From: Maritimibacter sp. HL-12 | GTDB taxonomy: Bacteria; Pseudomonadota; Alphaproteobacteria; Rhodobacterales; Rhodobacteraceae | Assembly: GCF_900177545.1 (NCBI RefSeq) | Contig: NZ_FXBQ01000001.1 | Location: forward strand, 2,536,122 to 2,600,121 | DNA length: 64,000 nucleotides | Direction of reading: 5' to 3' | Shown: positions 19,476 through 27,896 of the stretch, one piece after another | Numbering within the stretch: position 1 is the stretch's first letter | How the letters are laid out: every line of letters starts with the position of its first letter | Program-made: the position numbers and the translations under genes | Notes under the pieces: model-generated | Told to the model about the DNA's origin: nothing | Database searches by the model: none | Seen by the model: the letters and a program-made list of their open reading frames with translations, nothing else

Positions 19476-20789
19476 TCAATGCTCGATCTTGTCTTCGCGC
19501 ACGAACATGTTGGCCCAGGCCCGGTCGATCAGCTTGGGGGTCATCTGGAACGGGATGCCTTCGAATTCGCAGATCGCGATGATCTGGTCGATCAGGAACA
19601 CCGGCTGGTAATTGGCATAGACGTTGTTGATGGTCGGGTATTTCACCTTCAACAGGTGCACCAGCGATGCCTCGTCGAGCGGGATGCCCTTTTTGCGGGC
19701 GACCAGGGCGAAGATCTTGAGAAAATCCTCCTGGCTCGGCCCGTCGATCTTGATCTTGAAGAAGATCCGCCGCAGCGCCGCCTTGTCGAAGATCTCGTTG
19801 GGGTGGAAGTTGGTGGAGAAGATCACCAGCGTGTCAAACGGCACCTCGAACTTTTCGCCCGATTGCAGCGCGAGGATGTCCTTGTTTTCCTCCAGCGGCA
19901 CGATCCAGCGGTTGATCAGTGATTGTGGCGGTTCGGATTGGCGGCCGAGGTCGTCGACGATGAACACCCCGCCGGTCGATTTGAACTGGAGCGGTGCGGT
20001 GTAGGTGCGCGCGGTGGGGTTGTATTTCAGATCGAGCATGTCGAGCGTGAGTTCGCCGCCGGTGATCACGGTGGGCCGGTCGCAGAGCACGTAGCGCCGG
20101 TCGTGCCGGTTCGAGGTGCGCCGGAGCGCGCCCGGATCGTCGGTGACTTCCTCGGCCTTGGAATGCACGATCGGGTCATACACGGTGATGACCTGGCCGT
20201 TGTATTCGATCGCGCGCGGGATGTAGATCTTGTCCCCCAGCGCGTCGCGGATGCCGTTGGAGATCGAGGATTTGCCGTTGCCGGGCGGGCCATACATCAG
20301 GATCGACCGGCCCGAGCCGACAGCCGGGCCGAGGTGATCGAGCAATTCGGGCGGCAGCACAAGGTGGCCCATGGCACCAGTGAGCTGTTCGCGGCTGATC
20401 TGGATATTTCGGATCGACTGGCGTTTGACCTGCTCGGCGTAATCCGCCATCGGCACCGGCATCGCGCCGTAGTATTCCGACTGCGACAGCGCATCGAGCG
20501 CGCGCGCCTTGCCGCTGTCAGACAGCCGGTAGCCCATCTCGCCGCCGGAATTTGCGTGCAGCGTGCCGATCGCCTCGACCAGCGCCTGGCCGCGGACCTC
20601 GTCGATCAGTTCCTGCACCACCCGCGCCGGGATCGCCAGCGCCCGTTCGAGCGCGGTAATTGTCTCGATGTTCATCCGGAACATCGTCTTGAGAAGGATA
20701 TCGCGCATCATCACCGGATTGAGGCCGGTTTCGGCGATGGTCCTGCACGGCGGCGGGGCCTGCACGCGCGTGGTGGGCTGCATGTTCAT
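19476..20789 (-). CDS. AAA+ family ATPase of unknown role
   Basis: A 437-residue ATPase. The N-terminal 190 residues are helical and include a segment rich in Tyr and Met (SQSEYYGAMPVPMADYAEQ). The Walker A motif GPPGNGKSS falls near residue 168, Walker B is in GGVFIVDDLGRQSEP, and sensor-type residues are in DTLVIFSTNFHPNEIFD. The C-terminal part resembles lid domains of MoxR/chaperone-like AAA+ proteins. Homologues are common in alphaproteobacteria as 'ATPase' without function, and in some genomes lie near pilus or secretion genes; no such genes are here. The start MNMQPTTRVQ at 20789 is chosen; upstream codons look non-coding. It is a monocistronic gene as far as I can see. Confidence 0.8.
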   Translation of the reverse strand: MNMQPTTRVQAPPPCRTIAETGLNPVMMRDILLKTMFRMNIETITALERALAIPARVVQELIDEVRGQALVEAIGTLHANSGGEMGYRLSDSGKARALDALSQSEYYGAMPVPMADYAEQVKRQSIRNIQISREQLTGAMGHLVLPPELLDHLGPAVGSGRSILMYGPPGNGKSSISNGIRDALGDKIYIPRAIEYNGQVITVYDPIVHSKAEEVTDDPGALRRTSNRHDRRYVLCDRPTVITGGELTLDMLDLKYNPTARTYTAPLQFKSTGGVFIVDDLGRQSEPPQSLINRWIVPLEENKDILALQSGEKFEVPFDTLVIFSTNFHPNEIFDKAALRRIFFKIKIDGPSQEDFLKIFALVARKKGIPLDEASLVHLLKVKYPTINNVYANYQPVFLIDQIIAICEFEGIPFQMTPKLIDRAWANMFVREDKIEH

Positions 20790-21047
20790 GGGGCTGCTCG
20801 CTTTGCCGGGTCTGTTGCCTGATTTTTCCCTCGATCCTACCCGTCGGGTGCCATTTCGACAACAAAAACTGTCAAAAGTAAGGCTGGCCGGAGCTTGCCG
20901 CGCAAAGGTTGCTGAACGCTTGATGCCGCTGCAAGGATACCGCGTGCCAGATCGAAAGCCGCAAGCCATTCTGCGATCCGGCGCAAGCGCGACCGGATCC
21001 GAGGCTACGAATGAGCGCGCCGGGGCAGTCTTTTGTCTGCGCCGGCG

Positions 21048-22430
21048 TCAGCCAAACACCTTGCCGAGCGCGCGATCCACGGTATCGGTGATCGCGTCGA
21101 TCTCGTCGGCGGTGGCGATCAGGGCGGGCGCGAAGGTGAGGGTGTTGTTGAACCCCGGCACCGAGCGGTTGGTGGCCCCGATAATCACGCCTTGCGCCGC
21201 GCATTCGGCCACCACGGCCCCGACGAGCCGCTCTTCCACCGGCGCGCGGGTGGTGCGGTCGGCCACCAGTTCGGCCCCGAGAAACAGCCCCTTGCCGCGC
21301 ACGTCGCCGACGACACGGTGCTTTTCCATCAGTGCTTCGAGGTTGGCCAGCATCCGCGCGCCCATGGCGGTGGTGTTGTCGAGCAACCCCTCGTCCTCGA
21401 TGATCCGCATGTTCTCCAGCGCCGCGGCAGGACCGGCGGTGCAGCCGCCGAAGGTGGAGATATCGCGGAAATGGTTGAGCGGGTCGGCGACGTCGTCCTT
21501 GAACATCTCGAACACCGCTTCCGTCGTCACCGTCACCCCGATCGCGGCGTAACCCGAGGCTACACCCTTGGCGAGCGTCACGAAATCGGGGCGCAGCCCG
21601 TAGTGTTCGTAGCCGAACCAGGTGCCGGTGCGTCCCATGCCGCAAACCACCTCGTCGATATGCAAAAGGATGTCATATTTCTCGCAGATCTCCTGCACCC
21701 GCGGCCAGTAGCCTTCCGGCGGCACGATCACGCCGCCTCCGGCGGTGATCGGCTCGAGGCAGAGCGCGCCCACCGTATCGGGGCCTTCGCGCAGGATCAC
21801 CTCCTCGATCGCCTCCGCCGCCCGCGCGCCGTAGGCCTCGCCCGACAGGTCCCATTGTGCGTGGTATTCAAGGCAATGCGGGACCGAGACGAAATCCGGC
21901 GCGAAGGGGCCGTATTGCTCGTTGCGCTCGGTTTGCCCGCCCGCGCTCATCGTGCCGATGGTGCCGCCGTGATAATCGCGCTCGCGGTAGAGGATCTTGC
22001 GCTTGCGGCCGCCGTGACGCTTGTGGGCGATCTGGCGCACCATCTTGAACACCTTCTCGTTCGCCTCGCTGCCCGAGTTGGCGTAATACACCCGGGCCAT
22101 GCCCGGCATCTTCGCGATCAGCTTCTCGGCAAAGAGCGCGCCGGGGATCGAGCCCGCGGCCCCCGCGAAGTAGTTGAGCTTCACGATCTGGTCGCGGATC
22201 GCATCGGCGATGGAGATGCGCCCGTAGCCCACGTTCACCGTCCAGACCCCGCCGGAGACCGCGTCGATATACTCCTTGCCGGTCGCGTCCCAGACCCGCA
22301 TGCCCTTGCCCTCGACGATGATCCGGGGGTCGGAGGTTTCAAACGGCTTGTGCTGGACCAGGTGGTGCCAGACATGGGCCTTGTCGGCCTCGATGACGTG
22401 GCTGATGTCGTTCTCGTTGAACCCGTCCAT
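21048..22430 (-). CDS. tpa: Taurine-pyruvate aminotransferase
   Basis: Class III PLP aminotransferase of 460 residues that moves the amino group of taurine to pyruvate, giving sulfoacetaldehyde and alanine. Recognised by the N-terminus MDGFNENDISHVIEADKAHV, the VDAVSGGVWTVNVGYGR-like block, NYFAGAAGSIPGA, and the PLP lysine in TLAKGVASGYAAIG; it resembles roseobacter Tpa proteins closely along its length. GGAGG lies 5 nt before the ATG at 22430, so I use it rather than the Met four codons upstream. The usual partners (xsc, pta, tauR, taurine transporter) are not in this window. A different omega-amino acid as substrate cannot be excluded. Confidence 0.88.
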   Translation of the reverse strand: MDGFNENDISHVIEADKAHVWHHLVQHKPFETSDPRIIVEGKGMRVWDATGKEYIDAVSGGVWTVNVGYGRISIADAIRDQIVKLNYFAGAAGSIPGALFAEKLIAKMPGMARVYYANSGSEANEKVFKMVRQIAHKRHGGRKRKILYRERDYHGGTIGTMSAGGQTERNEQYGPFAPDFVSVPHCLEYHAQWDLSGEAYGARAAEAIEEVILREGPDTVGALCLEPITAGGGVIVPPEGYWPRVQEICEKYDILLHIDEVVCGMGRTGTWFGYEHYGLRPDFVTLAKGVASGYAAIGVTVTTEAVFEMFKDDVADPLNHFRDISTFGGCTAGPAAALENMRIIEDEGLLDNTTAMGARMLANLEALMEKHRVVGDVRGKGLFLGAELVADRTTRAPVEERLVGAVVAECAAQGVIIGATNRSVPGFNNTLTFAPALIATADEIDAITDTVDRALGKVFG

Positions 22431-22464
22431 GTAATCCTCCATCGGCTCGGCGCGGCGGCGAATA

Positions 22465-22476
22465 ATTTGATCAAAT
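22465..22476. promoter_or_regulatory. Perfect 12 bp palindrome ATTTGATCAAAT upstream of tpa
   Basis: An AT-rich dyad in an otherwise GC-rich 225 bp region between the divergent tpa and phoX genes, 35 bp upstream of the tpa start. The position fits an operator over the tpa promoter. The spacing of the half-sites does not fit FNR (TTGAT-N4-ATCAA), and I do not recognise the regulator. Confidence 0.35.
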
Positions 22477-22655
22477 CAATAGGGGCGTCCCCTGTCAAAA
22501 GCAATCTCGATTGCTGCCGGGAGGTGTTGGAAAAGGTTCACGTGGATTTTCCAAATCAGTCACCCGATGGTTGCATTGCATGGCTACCCCGAGGTCAGGG
22601 CGGCCTGCTTTCGCCCATCGTGATTCTGCCATTCAGATCCAGCCAGGAGCCAGAC

Positions 22656-24713
22656 ATGAAAGACCTCGAAAAGGACTACCCGGATCATACCCAGTCGATG
22701 GGCTATGAGCACGGCGACGAGCCGCAGTGCAACACCTCCGACAACCGCAACTTCTATGACGTGATGGAAGCCCGCGTTGCGCGTCGGGGCTTCCTGATGG
22801 GTGGCCTCGCCACCGCGGCCACCGGCCTGTTCGGGGCCTCGCTTTCCGGCAAGGCGGCGCTGGCGCAAACCACCTCCGGCCTGATCGGCTTCAAGGCGGT
22901 TCCGGTCAGCTACGACGATACCGTGGTCGTTCCCGAAGGCTACAGCTTCCAGATTATCGGTGGCACCGGCGAGCCGATCTCGGGCGACATGCCGGCCTAT
23001 CGCACCGGTGCCAACACCGGTGCCGAGCAGGAGCACCAGATCGGCCAGGGCCATGACGGGATCCACTTCTTCGCGATCGACGGCTCGTCCGAGGATGGTC
23101 TGCTGGTCGAAAACCACGAATACATCGAGCCGCGCTTCCTGCATGCCGAGAAGCCCAACTACAAGGGCAAGGCGTTCAACAAGAGCGCCGTTCACTACAA
23201 TGCCGACGGCATGCGCGACGACGACGAGGTGCGCATGGAGATCGCCGCCCACGGCATCTCGATCTTCCGCACCACCAAGCAGGCTGACGGCAGCTGGGCG
23301 ATCGTGGCCGATCCGCACAACCGCCGGATCACCGCCAACACGCCGATGGAAATCGCCGGCCCGGTGCGCGGCTCGGCCCATGTGCGCACCAAGTACAGCC
23401 CCGACGGCACCGCGACCCGCGGCACGGTCAACAACTGCGCCCATGGCGTGACCCCGTGGAACACCTACCTGGCCGCGGAAGAGAACTGGGCGGGCTACTT
23501 CGCCAACACCACCGAGCTCGACCAGAAGCCCGACCTGCCGCGTGAACATGCCCGCTACGGCGTGTCGACCAACCCGCAGGGTGGCCGCTATGGCTGGCAC
23601 CTCGCCAAGTCGGGTGCCGACGAGTTCGTGCGCTGGGATGCCACCTCGAAGGGTGCCTCGGCCACCGAAGACTACCGCAACGAGCCGAACACCTACGGCT
23701 GGATGGTCGAGATCGACCCGTTCGATCCCGAAAGCACCCCGGTCAAGCGCACCCACCTGGGCCGCTTTGCCCACGAGGGCGTGGTTTTCGCCCCCGCCGT
23801 CGCGGGCGCGCCGGTGGTCTGCTACTCGGGCGACGATGCGCGCTTCGAATACATCTACAAGTTCGTCTCCGAAGGCGTCTACGTGCCCGGCGAAACCGAT
23901 GGTTCGATCCTCGACAGCGGCACGCTCTACGTGGCGAAGTTCAATGACGACGGCACCGGCGAGTGGCTGGCGCTGGTGCCGGGCCGCAATGGTCTGACCC
24001 CGGCAAACGGCTTTGCCGATCTGGCCGACATCCTCGTCAACAGCCGCCTCGCGGGCGATTTCGTGGGCGCGACCAAGATGGACCGTCCCGAGTGGGGCAC
24101 CGTTGATCCCAACACCGGCACGCTCTACTTCGCGCTTACCAACAACTCGCGCCGGACCCAGGCGCAGGTGGATGCGGTCAACCCGCGGGCCGAGAACAAC
24201 TTCGGCCAGATCGTGCGCTGGAACTATCCGAATGCCGACCACACCAAGGCGTCGTTCGAGTGGGACCTGTTCGTGATCGCCGGCAACCCGCGCAACTCGG
24301 CGCTCGCCACGGGCGGCGCGCTGAGCGAAGACAGCGCGTTCGCTTGCCCGGACGGATTGTGGTGCGACGGCGACTCGCGGCTGTGGATCCAGACCGACAT
24401 GGGCGACACCGGGCCCGACTACGAAGGCCCGCTCAAGGAGTTCGGCATGAACATGCTTCTGGCCGCCGATCCGGCGACCGGCGAAATCAAGCGCTTCATG
24501 ACCGGCCCCTGGGGCCAGGAGTGCACCGGCGTCGTCACCACGCCGGACGGCAAGACCATGTTCGTGAACTTCCAGCACCCCGGTGCGCACGGGTCGGCCG
24601 ATGAATTCGCGGTCGGCAAGTTCGGCTCCAGCTTCCCCGACTACAACGGCTCGGTACCGCGTGCGGCCACCGTGGTGATCACCAAGGACGATGGCGGCGT
24701 GATCGGCACCTGA
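22656..24713 (+). CDS. phoX: PhoX-family alkaline phosphatase, Tat-exported
   Basis: A 685-residue secreted phosphatase that releases phosphate from organic esters; known PhoX enzymes use Ca2+ and iron. A long N-terminal region precedes the twin-arginine signal (VARRGFLMGG, residues 41-50) and a cleavage site after residue 70 (ALA). Motifs of the beta-propeller PhoX fold include ENHEYIEPRFL, NNCAHGVTPWNTYLAAEENW, GWMVEIDPFDPES and DGLWCDGDSRLWIQTDMG. The ATG at 22656 has an AGGAG box. The gene is divergent from tpa and closed by a strong terminator. Only an isolated CTGTCA half-site is seen upstream, so Pho regulation is not shown. Confidence 0.93.
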   Translation: MKDLEKDYPDHTQSMGYEHGDEPQCNTSDNRNFYDVMEARVARRGFLMGGLATAATGLFGASLSGKAALAQTTSGLIGFKAVPVSYDDTVVVPEGYSFQIIGGTGEPISGDMPAYRTGANTGAEQEHQIGQGHDGIHFFAIDGSSEDGLLVENHEYIEPRFLHAEKPNYKGKAFNKSAVHYNADGMRDDDEVRMEIAAHGISIFRTTKQADGSWAIVADPHNRRITANTPMEIAGPVRGSAHVRTKYSPDGTATRGTVNNCAHGVTPWNTYLAAEENWAGYFANTTELDQKPDLPREHARYGVSTNPQGGRYGWHLAKSGADEFVRWDATSKGASATEDYRNEPNTYGWMVEIDPFDPESTPVKRTHLGRFAHEGVVFAPAVAGAPVVCYSGDDARFEYIYKFVSEGVYVPGETDGSILDSGTLYVAKFNDDGTGEWLALVPGRNGLTPANGFADLADILVNSRLAGDFVGATKMDRPEWGTVDPNTGTLYFALTNNSRRTQAQVDAVNPRAENNFGQIVRWNYPNADHTKASFEWDLFVIAGNPRNSALATGGALSEDSAFACPDGLWCDGDSRLWIQTDMGDTGPDYEGPLKEFGMNMLLAADPATGEIKRFMTGPWGQECTGVVTTPDGKTMFVNFQHPGAHGSADEFAVGKFGSSFPDYNGSVPRAATVVITKDDGGVIGT

Positions 24714-24733
24714 GCCCGAAAGCCTGAAAATGG

Positions 24734-24764
24734 AAAGGCGCGCCCCCGGGTGCGCCTTTTTTTT
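24734..24764 (+). terminator. Rho-independent terminator of phoX
   Basis: Stem AAAGGCGC (24734-24741) pairs with GCGCCTTT (24752-24759) around a 10 nt loop, and the T-run continues to 24764. It starts 20 bp after the phoX stop. Confidence 0.93.
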
Positions 24765-24796
24765 ATTACTCGATGCAGGATTCAGACAAGTCCGCG

Positions 24797-25297
24797 TCAA
24801 TCCCCGTAGCGGCGCTTCTGCAACAGAGACATCCGTCCGTCCGGTTCAAAGGTGATCACGTGAAGGTCGCCGAACGCCACTGGCGGTTTGTGCAGGATGC
24901 CGAGCGAGAAATAGAAAAGCCCGAGGTTTTCCTGGTTGCCGATCCAGACCACGGTTTCGCCCGCGTGCTGCGTGAGAATCCGGCGCGGCGCGGTGATTGC
25001 AACGTGGTTGCCGATCGGCAGCCCGCGTTCGGTGGCCAGCGGCGTGGCGGTGTCGATGTTGCGCTGGCGCGGCGTGGTATAGATCGCGTCGATCTCGAGA
25101 TCGGCCAGCGCGGCAGGCAGGCGCGCGGCCCGCGCCACGCCCGCGCCATTCAGCATCGCGGAGGTGCGATCAGCGTGCCGCAGAACCACCAGCCGGGTGG
25201 TCTCGACGCTGTTCATGCTGCTCAGGACGGTGGACCCGGAACAGCCGGAGAGCGCGCTGAAGGCGGCCAGGGCGAGGAAAAGGCGTCGCGTCAGCAT
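24797..25297 (-). CDS. Histidine-phosphatase-fold lipoprotein, copy 1
   Basis: A 166-residue putative lipoprotein: signal peptide with lipobox LSGC (Cys19), then a short histidine phosphatase domain with the catalytic-type motif VVLRHADRTS and a second conserved region VVWIGNQENLG. In canonical family members the motif is RHG and a second His follows; here RHA replaces RHG and no matching second histidine is obvious, so activity is uncertain. A paralogue of the same size lies 88 bp upstream on the same strand. It converges with phoX. The role is unknown; an outer- or inner-membrane-anchored periplasmic protein is predicted. Confidence 0.82.
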   Translation of the reverse strand: MLTRRLFLALAAFSALSGCSGSTVLSSMNSVETTRLVVLRHADRTSAMLNGAGVARAARLPAALADLEIDAIYTTPRQRNIDTATPLATERGLPIGNHVAITAPRRILTQHAGETVVWIGNQENLGLFYFSLGILHKPPVAFGDLHVITFEPDGRMSLLQKRRYGD

Positions 25298-25385
25298 GGC
25301 ATTCGATCCGTTGGGTTGGCAGCGAGTCTAGGCGGCAGGGCGGCTTCGGGCAAGCGAGGGTTCGCGCCGGTGCCGGTTTCGCCGC

Positions 25386-25877
25386 TCAATCGCCGAACCG
25401 ACGCCGTTCGATCCGACCGGCGCTGAGCCCGTTCATCGAGACCACGAAAAGCTCGCCGTAAAGGATCGGCGGTTCGCCCGCCGCGCCGATCTCGTCCCAG
25501 AGCGCGGCGAGATTGTCCTTGTTGCCGACCCAGACGACGCGCCCGCCGGGATAGCGCCGGAACATCGCCCGGGCGGTATTGACGGCGGGGATCACGCTCA
25601 CTTCAAGCCCGCGGGCGCGCGCAAGCGGGGTGGCGGTGTCGATATTGCGCTGAAGATCGGGGGCGAAGATCGCATCGACCGGTTGATCGGCAAGCGCGGT
25701 TGGCAGGGCGTGGGCGCGGGCGATGCCGGCAGCGTTCAGGTCCGCTCCGTCGCGCTCGGCGTGGCGCAGCACGATCAGCCGGGGCTGGGTCTTCGCGCCC
25801 GTGTCGCCCCCCACGAGCCCGGCGCAGGCCGAAACCATCGGGACGGCTGCAAGGGCAAGGAAACGACGGCGCAACAT
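25386..25877 (-). CDS. Histidine-phosphatase-fold lipoprotein, copy 2
   Basis: A 163-residue paralogue of the downstream gene: signal peptide with lipobox VSAC (Cys18), the motif IVLRHAERDGADLNAAGIARA, the block RNIDTATPLARARGLEV, and VVWVGNKDNLAALWDEIG. The two proteins share order and spacing of all blocks and end alike (RRRFGD and KRRYGD), so the pair is a tandem duplication that has since diverged. As with copy 1, the RHA form of the motif and the lack of a clear second histidine leave enzyme activity open. Confidence 0.83.
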   Translation of the reverse strand: MLRRRFLALAAVPMVSACAGLVGGDTGAKTQPRLIVLRHAERDGADLNAAGIARAHALPTALADQPVDAIFAPDLQRNIDTATPLARARGLEVSVIPAVNTARAMFRRYPGGRVVWVGNKDNLAALWDEIGAAGEPPILYGELFVVSMNGLSAGRIERRRFGD

Positions 25878-26109
25878 CTTGGCAATCCCCTGATTTGATC
25901 ATCAGTCTGCACGCCGAAAGCCCGTCCGGCAAGTCTTGCGGTGGTGGTCGACGCGCGCGCGCACCCGCGCCAGGTGACCGCGCGCATGCGAAAAAAGCCT
26001 CCCGCCCCCTGGCTTGCCCTGTCCTCGGAATCCGGGCTGCTCTATAATCGGTCCCTGGCAGGGGACGTCCGCAATCGGGCAGCTCGGGCCGACAGCGACA
26101 GGAGACGGA

Positions 26110-27828
26110 ATGGACGTGATCTTCAACAGCGCATTCGGCGAAGTTGCCGCGCTGCTCGTGATGGCGGCGGTGGTCGGGCTGATCGGCATCGTCCTGCGCC
26201 AGCCATTGATCGTGAGCTTCATCGCGGTGGGCCTCATCGCCGGGCCTTCCGCATTCGACCTTGTGCGGTCCGATGCGCAGATCGGGCTTCTGTCGGAACT
26301 TGGCATCGCGGTGCTGCTGTTTCTCGTCGGCATCAAGCTCGACGTGAAGCTGATCCGCTCGCTCGGCTCGGTGGCGCTGCTGACCGGGCTTGGCCAGGTC
26401 GCCTTCACCTCGGTCTTTGGCTACCTGATCGGCCTTGCGCTCGGGCTTGGCCATATCACCAGCCTCTATGTTGCCGTGGCGCTCACCTTCTCCTCCACGA
26501 TCATCATCGTGAAACTGCTCTCCGACAAACGCGAGATCGATTCGCTGCATGGCCAGATCGCGCTCGGTTTCCTGATCGTGCAGGATCTCGTCGTGGTGCT
26601 GGCGATGATCGTGCTTTCGGCGATCGGCATCGGTGCGGCGACCGAGGGCCATGGTGGCGGTTCGGTGCTCTCGGTGCTGGGCTCGGGCATTGCCATGGTG
26701 GCGCTGGTGGTGATCTTCGTGCGCTACATCGCCAACCCGCTCACCGAACGGCTTGCTCGCGCGCCGGAACTCCTGGTGATCTTCGCCATCGCCCAGGCCG
26801 CGATGTTTGCCGCGATCGGGGATGCCGTCGGGCTTGGCAAGGAGGTCGGCGGCCTGCTTGCGGGGATCTCGCTCGCCTCCACACCCTACCGCGAAACCAT
26901 CGCCGCGCGTCTTTCGCCGCTGCGCGACTTTCTGCTCCTGTTCTTCTTCATCGCGCTCGGTGCGACGCTCGATCTCTCGCTCCTCGGTGCACACGTGACC
27001 GGCGCGGTGATTTTCTCGCTCTTCGTGCTGATCGGCAACCCGCTGATCGTGCTCGCGATCATGGGGGCGATGGGCTACCGCAAGCGTACCGGTTTTCTTG
27101 CCGGGCTGACGGTGGCGCAGATCAGCGAGTTTTCCCTGATTTTCATCGCGATGGGCGTCTCGCTTGGTCACGTGACGGAAGACGCGCTCGGCCTCGTGAC
27201 CATGGTTGGCCTCGTGACCATTGCCGCCTCGACCTACATGATCACCTATTCGCACCAGTTGTTCGCGCTGTTCGATCCCTTGCTCGGCGTGTTCGAGCGG
27301 CGTGGCACGCCGCGCGAGCCGAGCGAGGCGAGCAGCCATCGCGGCGACAGTTACGGCGCGATCCTGTTCGGACTTGGCCGCTACGGTACCGCGATCGGGA
27401 TTCGCCTGCAAAAGCGCGGAGTCCGGGTGCTCGGCGTCGACTTCAACCCCACCGCAGTGCGGCGCTGGCGCGAACTGGGGCTGGAAACCGAGTTCGGTGA
27501 CGCGACCGACCCCGAATTCGTGGCCGAACTGCCGCTCAACAGGGCCGAGTGGGTGGTTTCGACCGTGCCGATCCACGTTACCGGCCTCAGCCATGAGGAT
27601 GCCCGCACGACCCTGATCCAGCTTACCCGGAGCGCCGGGTTCCGGGGCCGGATCGCGGTTGCCTCGCATTATGCGCGCGACACCGAGGAGTTGTTCGCGG
27701 CCGGGGCCGACATCGTGCTCGAACCGTTCCAGGATGCCGCCGACCGCGCGGTGGAGCTTCTGTCGGGTGCGCCCGAGGAGGAACGCACCGAGATTCCGGC
27801 GATTGAATCGGAGGAAAAGGAGGCCTGA
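26110..27828 (+). CDS. CPA2-family monovalent cation:proton antiporter with NAD-binding (TrkA-N) domain
   Basis: A 572-residue inner-membrane antiporter (KefB/YbaL-like). The first 390 residues hold about 12 hydrophobic helices, including the conserved FSSTIIIVKLL and ALGFLIVQDLVVV segments. A cytosolic Rossmann domain follows (GAILFGLGRYGTAIGIRLQ and VLGVDFNP), a typical regulatory TrkA-N/RCK module. It likely exchanges K+ or Na+ for H+. It lies next to the ectoine genes, which fits osmotic or ionic homeostasis, though it converges with doeD and is not in their operon. The ATG at 26110 has GGAGA upstream; in-frame codons before it look non-coding. Confidence 0.9.
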   Translation: MDVIFNSAFGEVAALLVMAAVVGLIGIVLRQPLIVSFIAVGLIAGPSAFDLVRSDAQIGLLSELGIAVLLFLVGIKLDVKLIRSLGSVALLTGLGQVAFTSVFGYLIGLALGLGHITSLYVAVALTFSSTIIIVKLLSDKREIDSLHGQIALGFLIVQDLVVVLAMIVLSAIGIGAATEGHGGGSVLSVLGSGIAMVALVVIFVRYIANPLTERLARAPELLVIFAIAQAAMFAAIGDAVGLGKEVGGLLAGISLASTPYRETIAARLSPLRDFLLLFFFIALGATLDLSLLGAHVTGAVIFSLFVLIGNPLIVLAIMGAMGYRKRTGFLAGLTVAQISEFSLIFIAMGVSLGHVTEDALGLVTMVGLVTIAASTYMITYSHQLFALFDPLLGVFERRGTPREPSEASSHRGDSYGAILFGLGRYGTAIGIRLQKRGVRVLGVDFNPTAVRRWRELGLETEFGDATDPEFVAELPLNRAEWVVSTVPIHVTGLSHEDARTTLIQLTRSAGFRGRIAVASHYARDTEELFAAGADIVLEPFQDAADRAVELLSGAPEEERTEIPAIESEEKEA

Positions 27829-27830
27829 GG

Positions 27831-27859
27831 CTGGCCGGAGACCGTCGGTCTCCGGCCAG
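27831..27859. terminator. Hairpin between the convergent antiporter and doeD genes
   Basis: A perfect 13 bp stem CTGGCCGGAGACC (27831-27843) pairs with 27847-27859 around a 3 nt loop, starting 2 bp after the antiporter stop. There is no T-run, but position and stability suit a two-way transcription stop. Confidence 0.6.
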
Positions 27860-27896
27860 GGTTGGCTTGCGGCGACCAGGGCGCTTGCGGCGTGGC

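Noticed and set aside
22467-22479. TTGAT-CAA-ATCAA near the tpa start looked like an FNR site
   Set aside because: The spacer is 3 nt and FNR needs 4 nt; nothing else in the region supports oxygen control.
22492-22497. CTGTCA upstream of phoX as part of a Pho box
   Set aside because: Only one half-site is present; the second repeat expected 11 bp on does not match, so a PhoB site is not supported.
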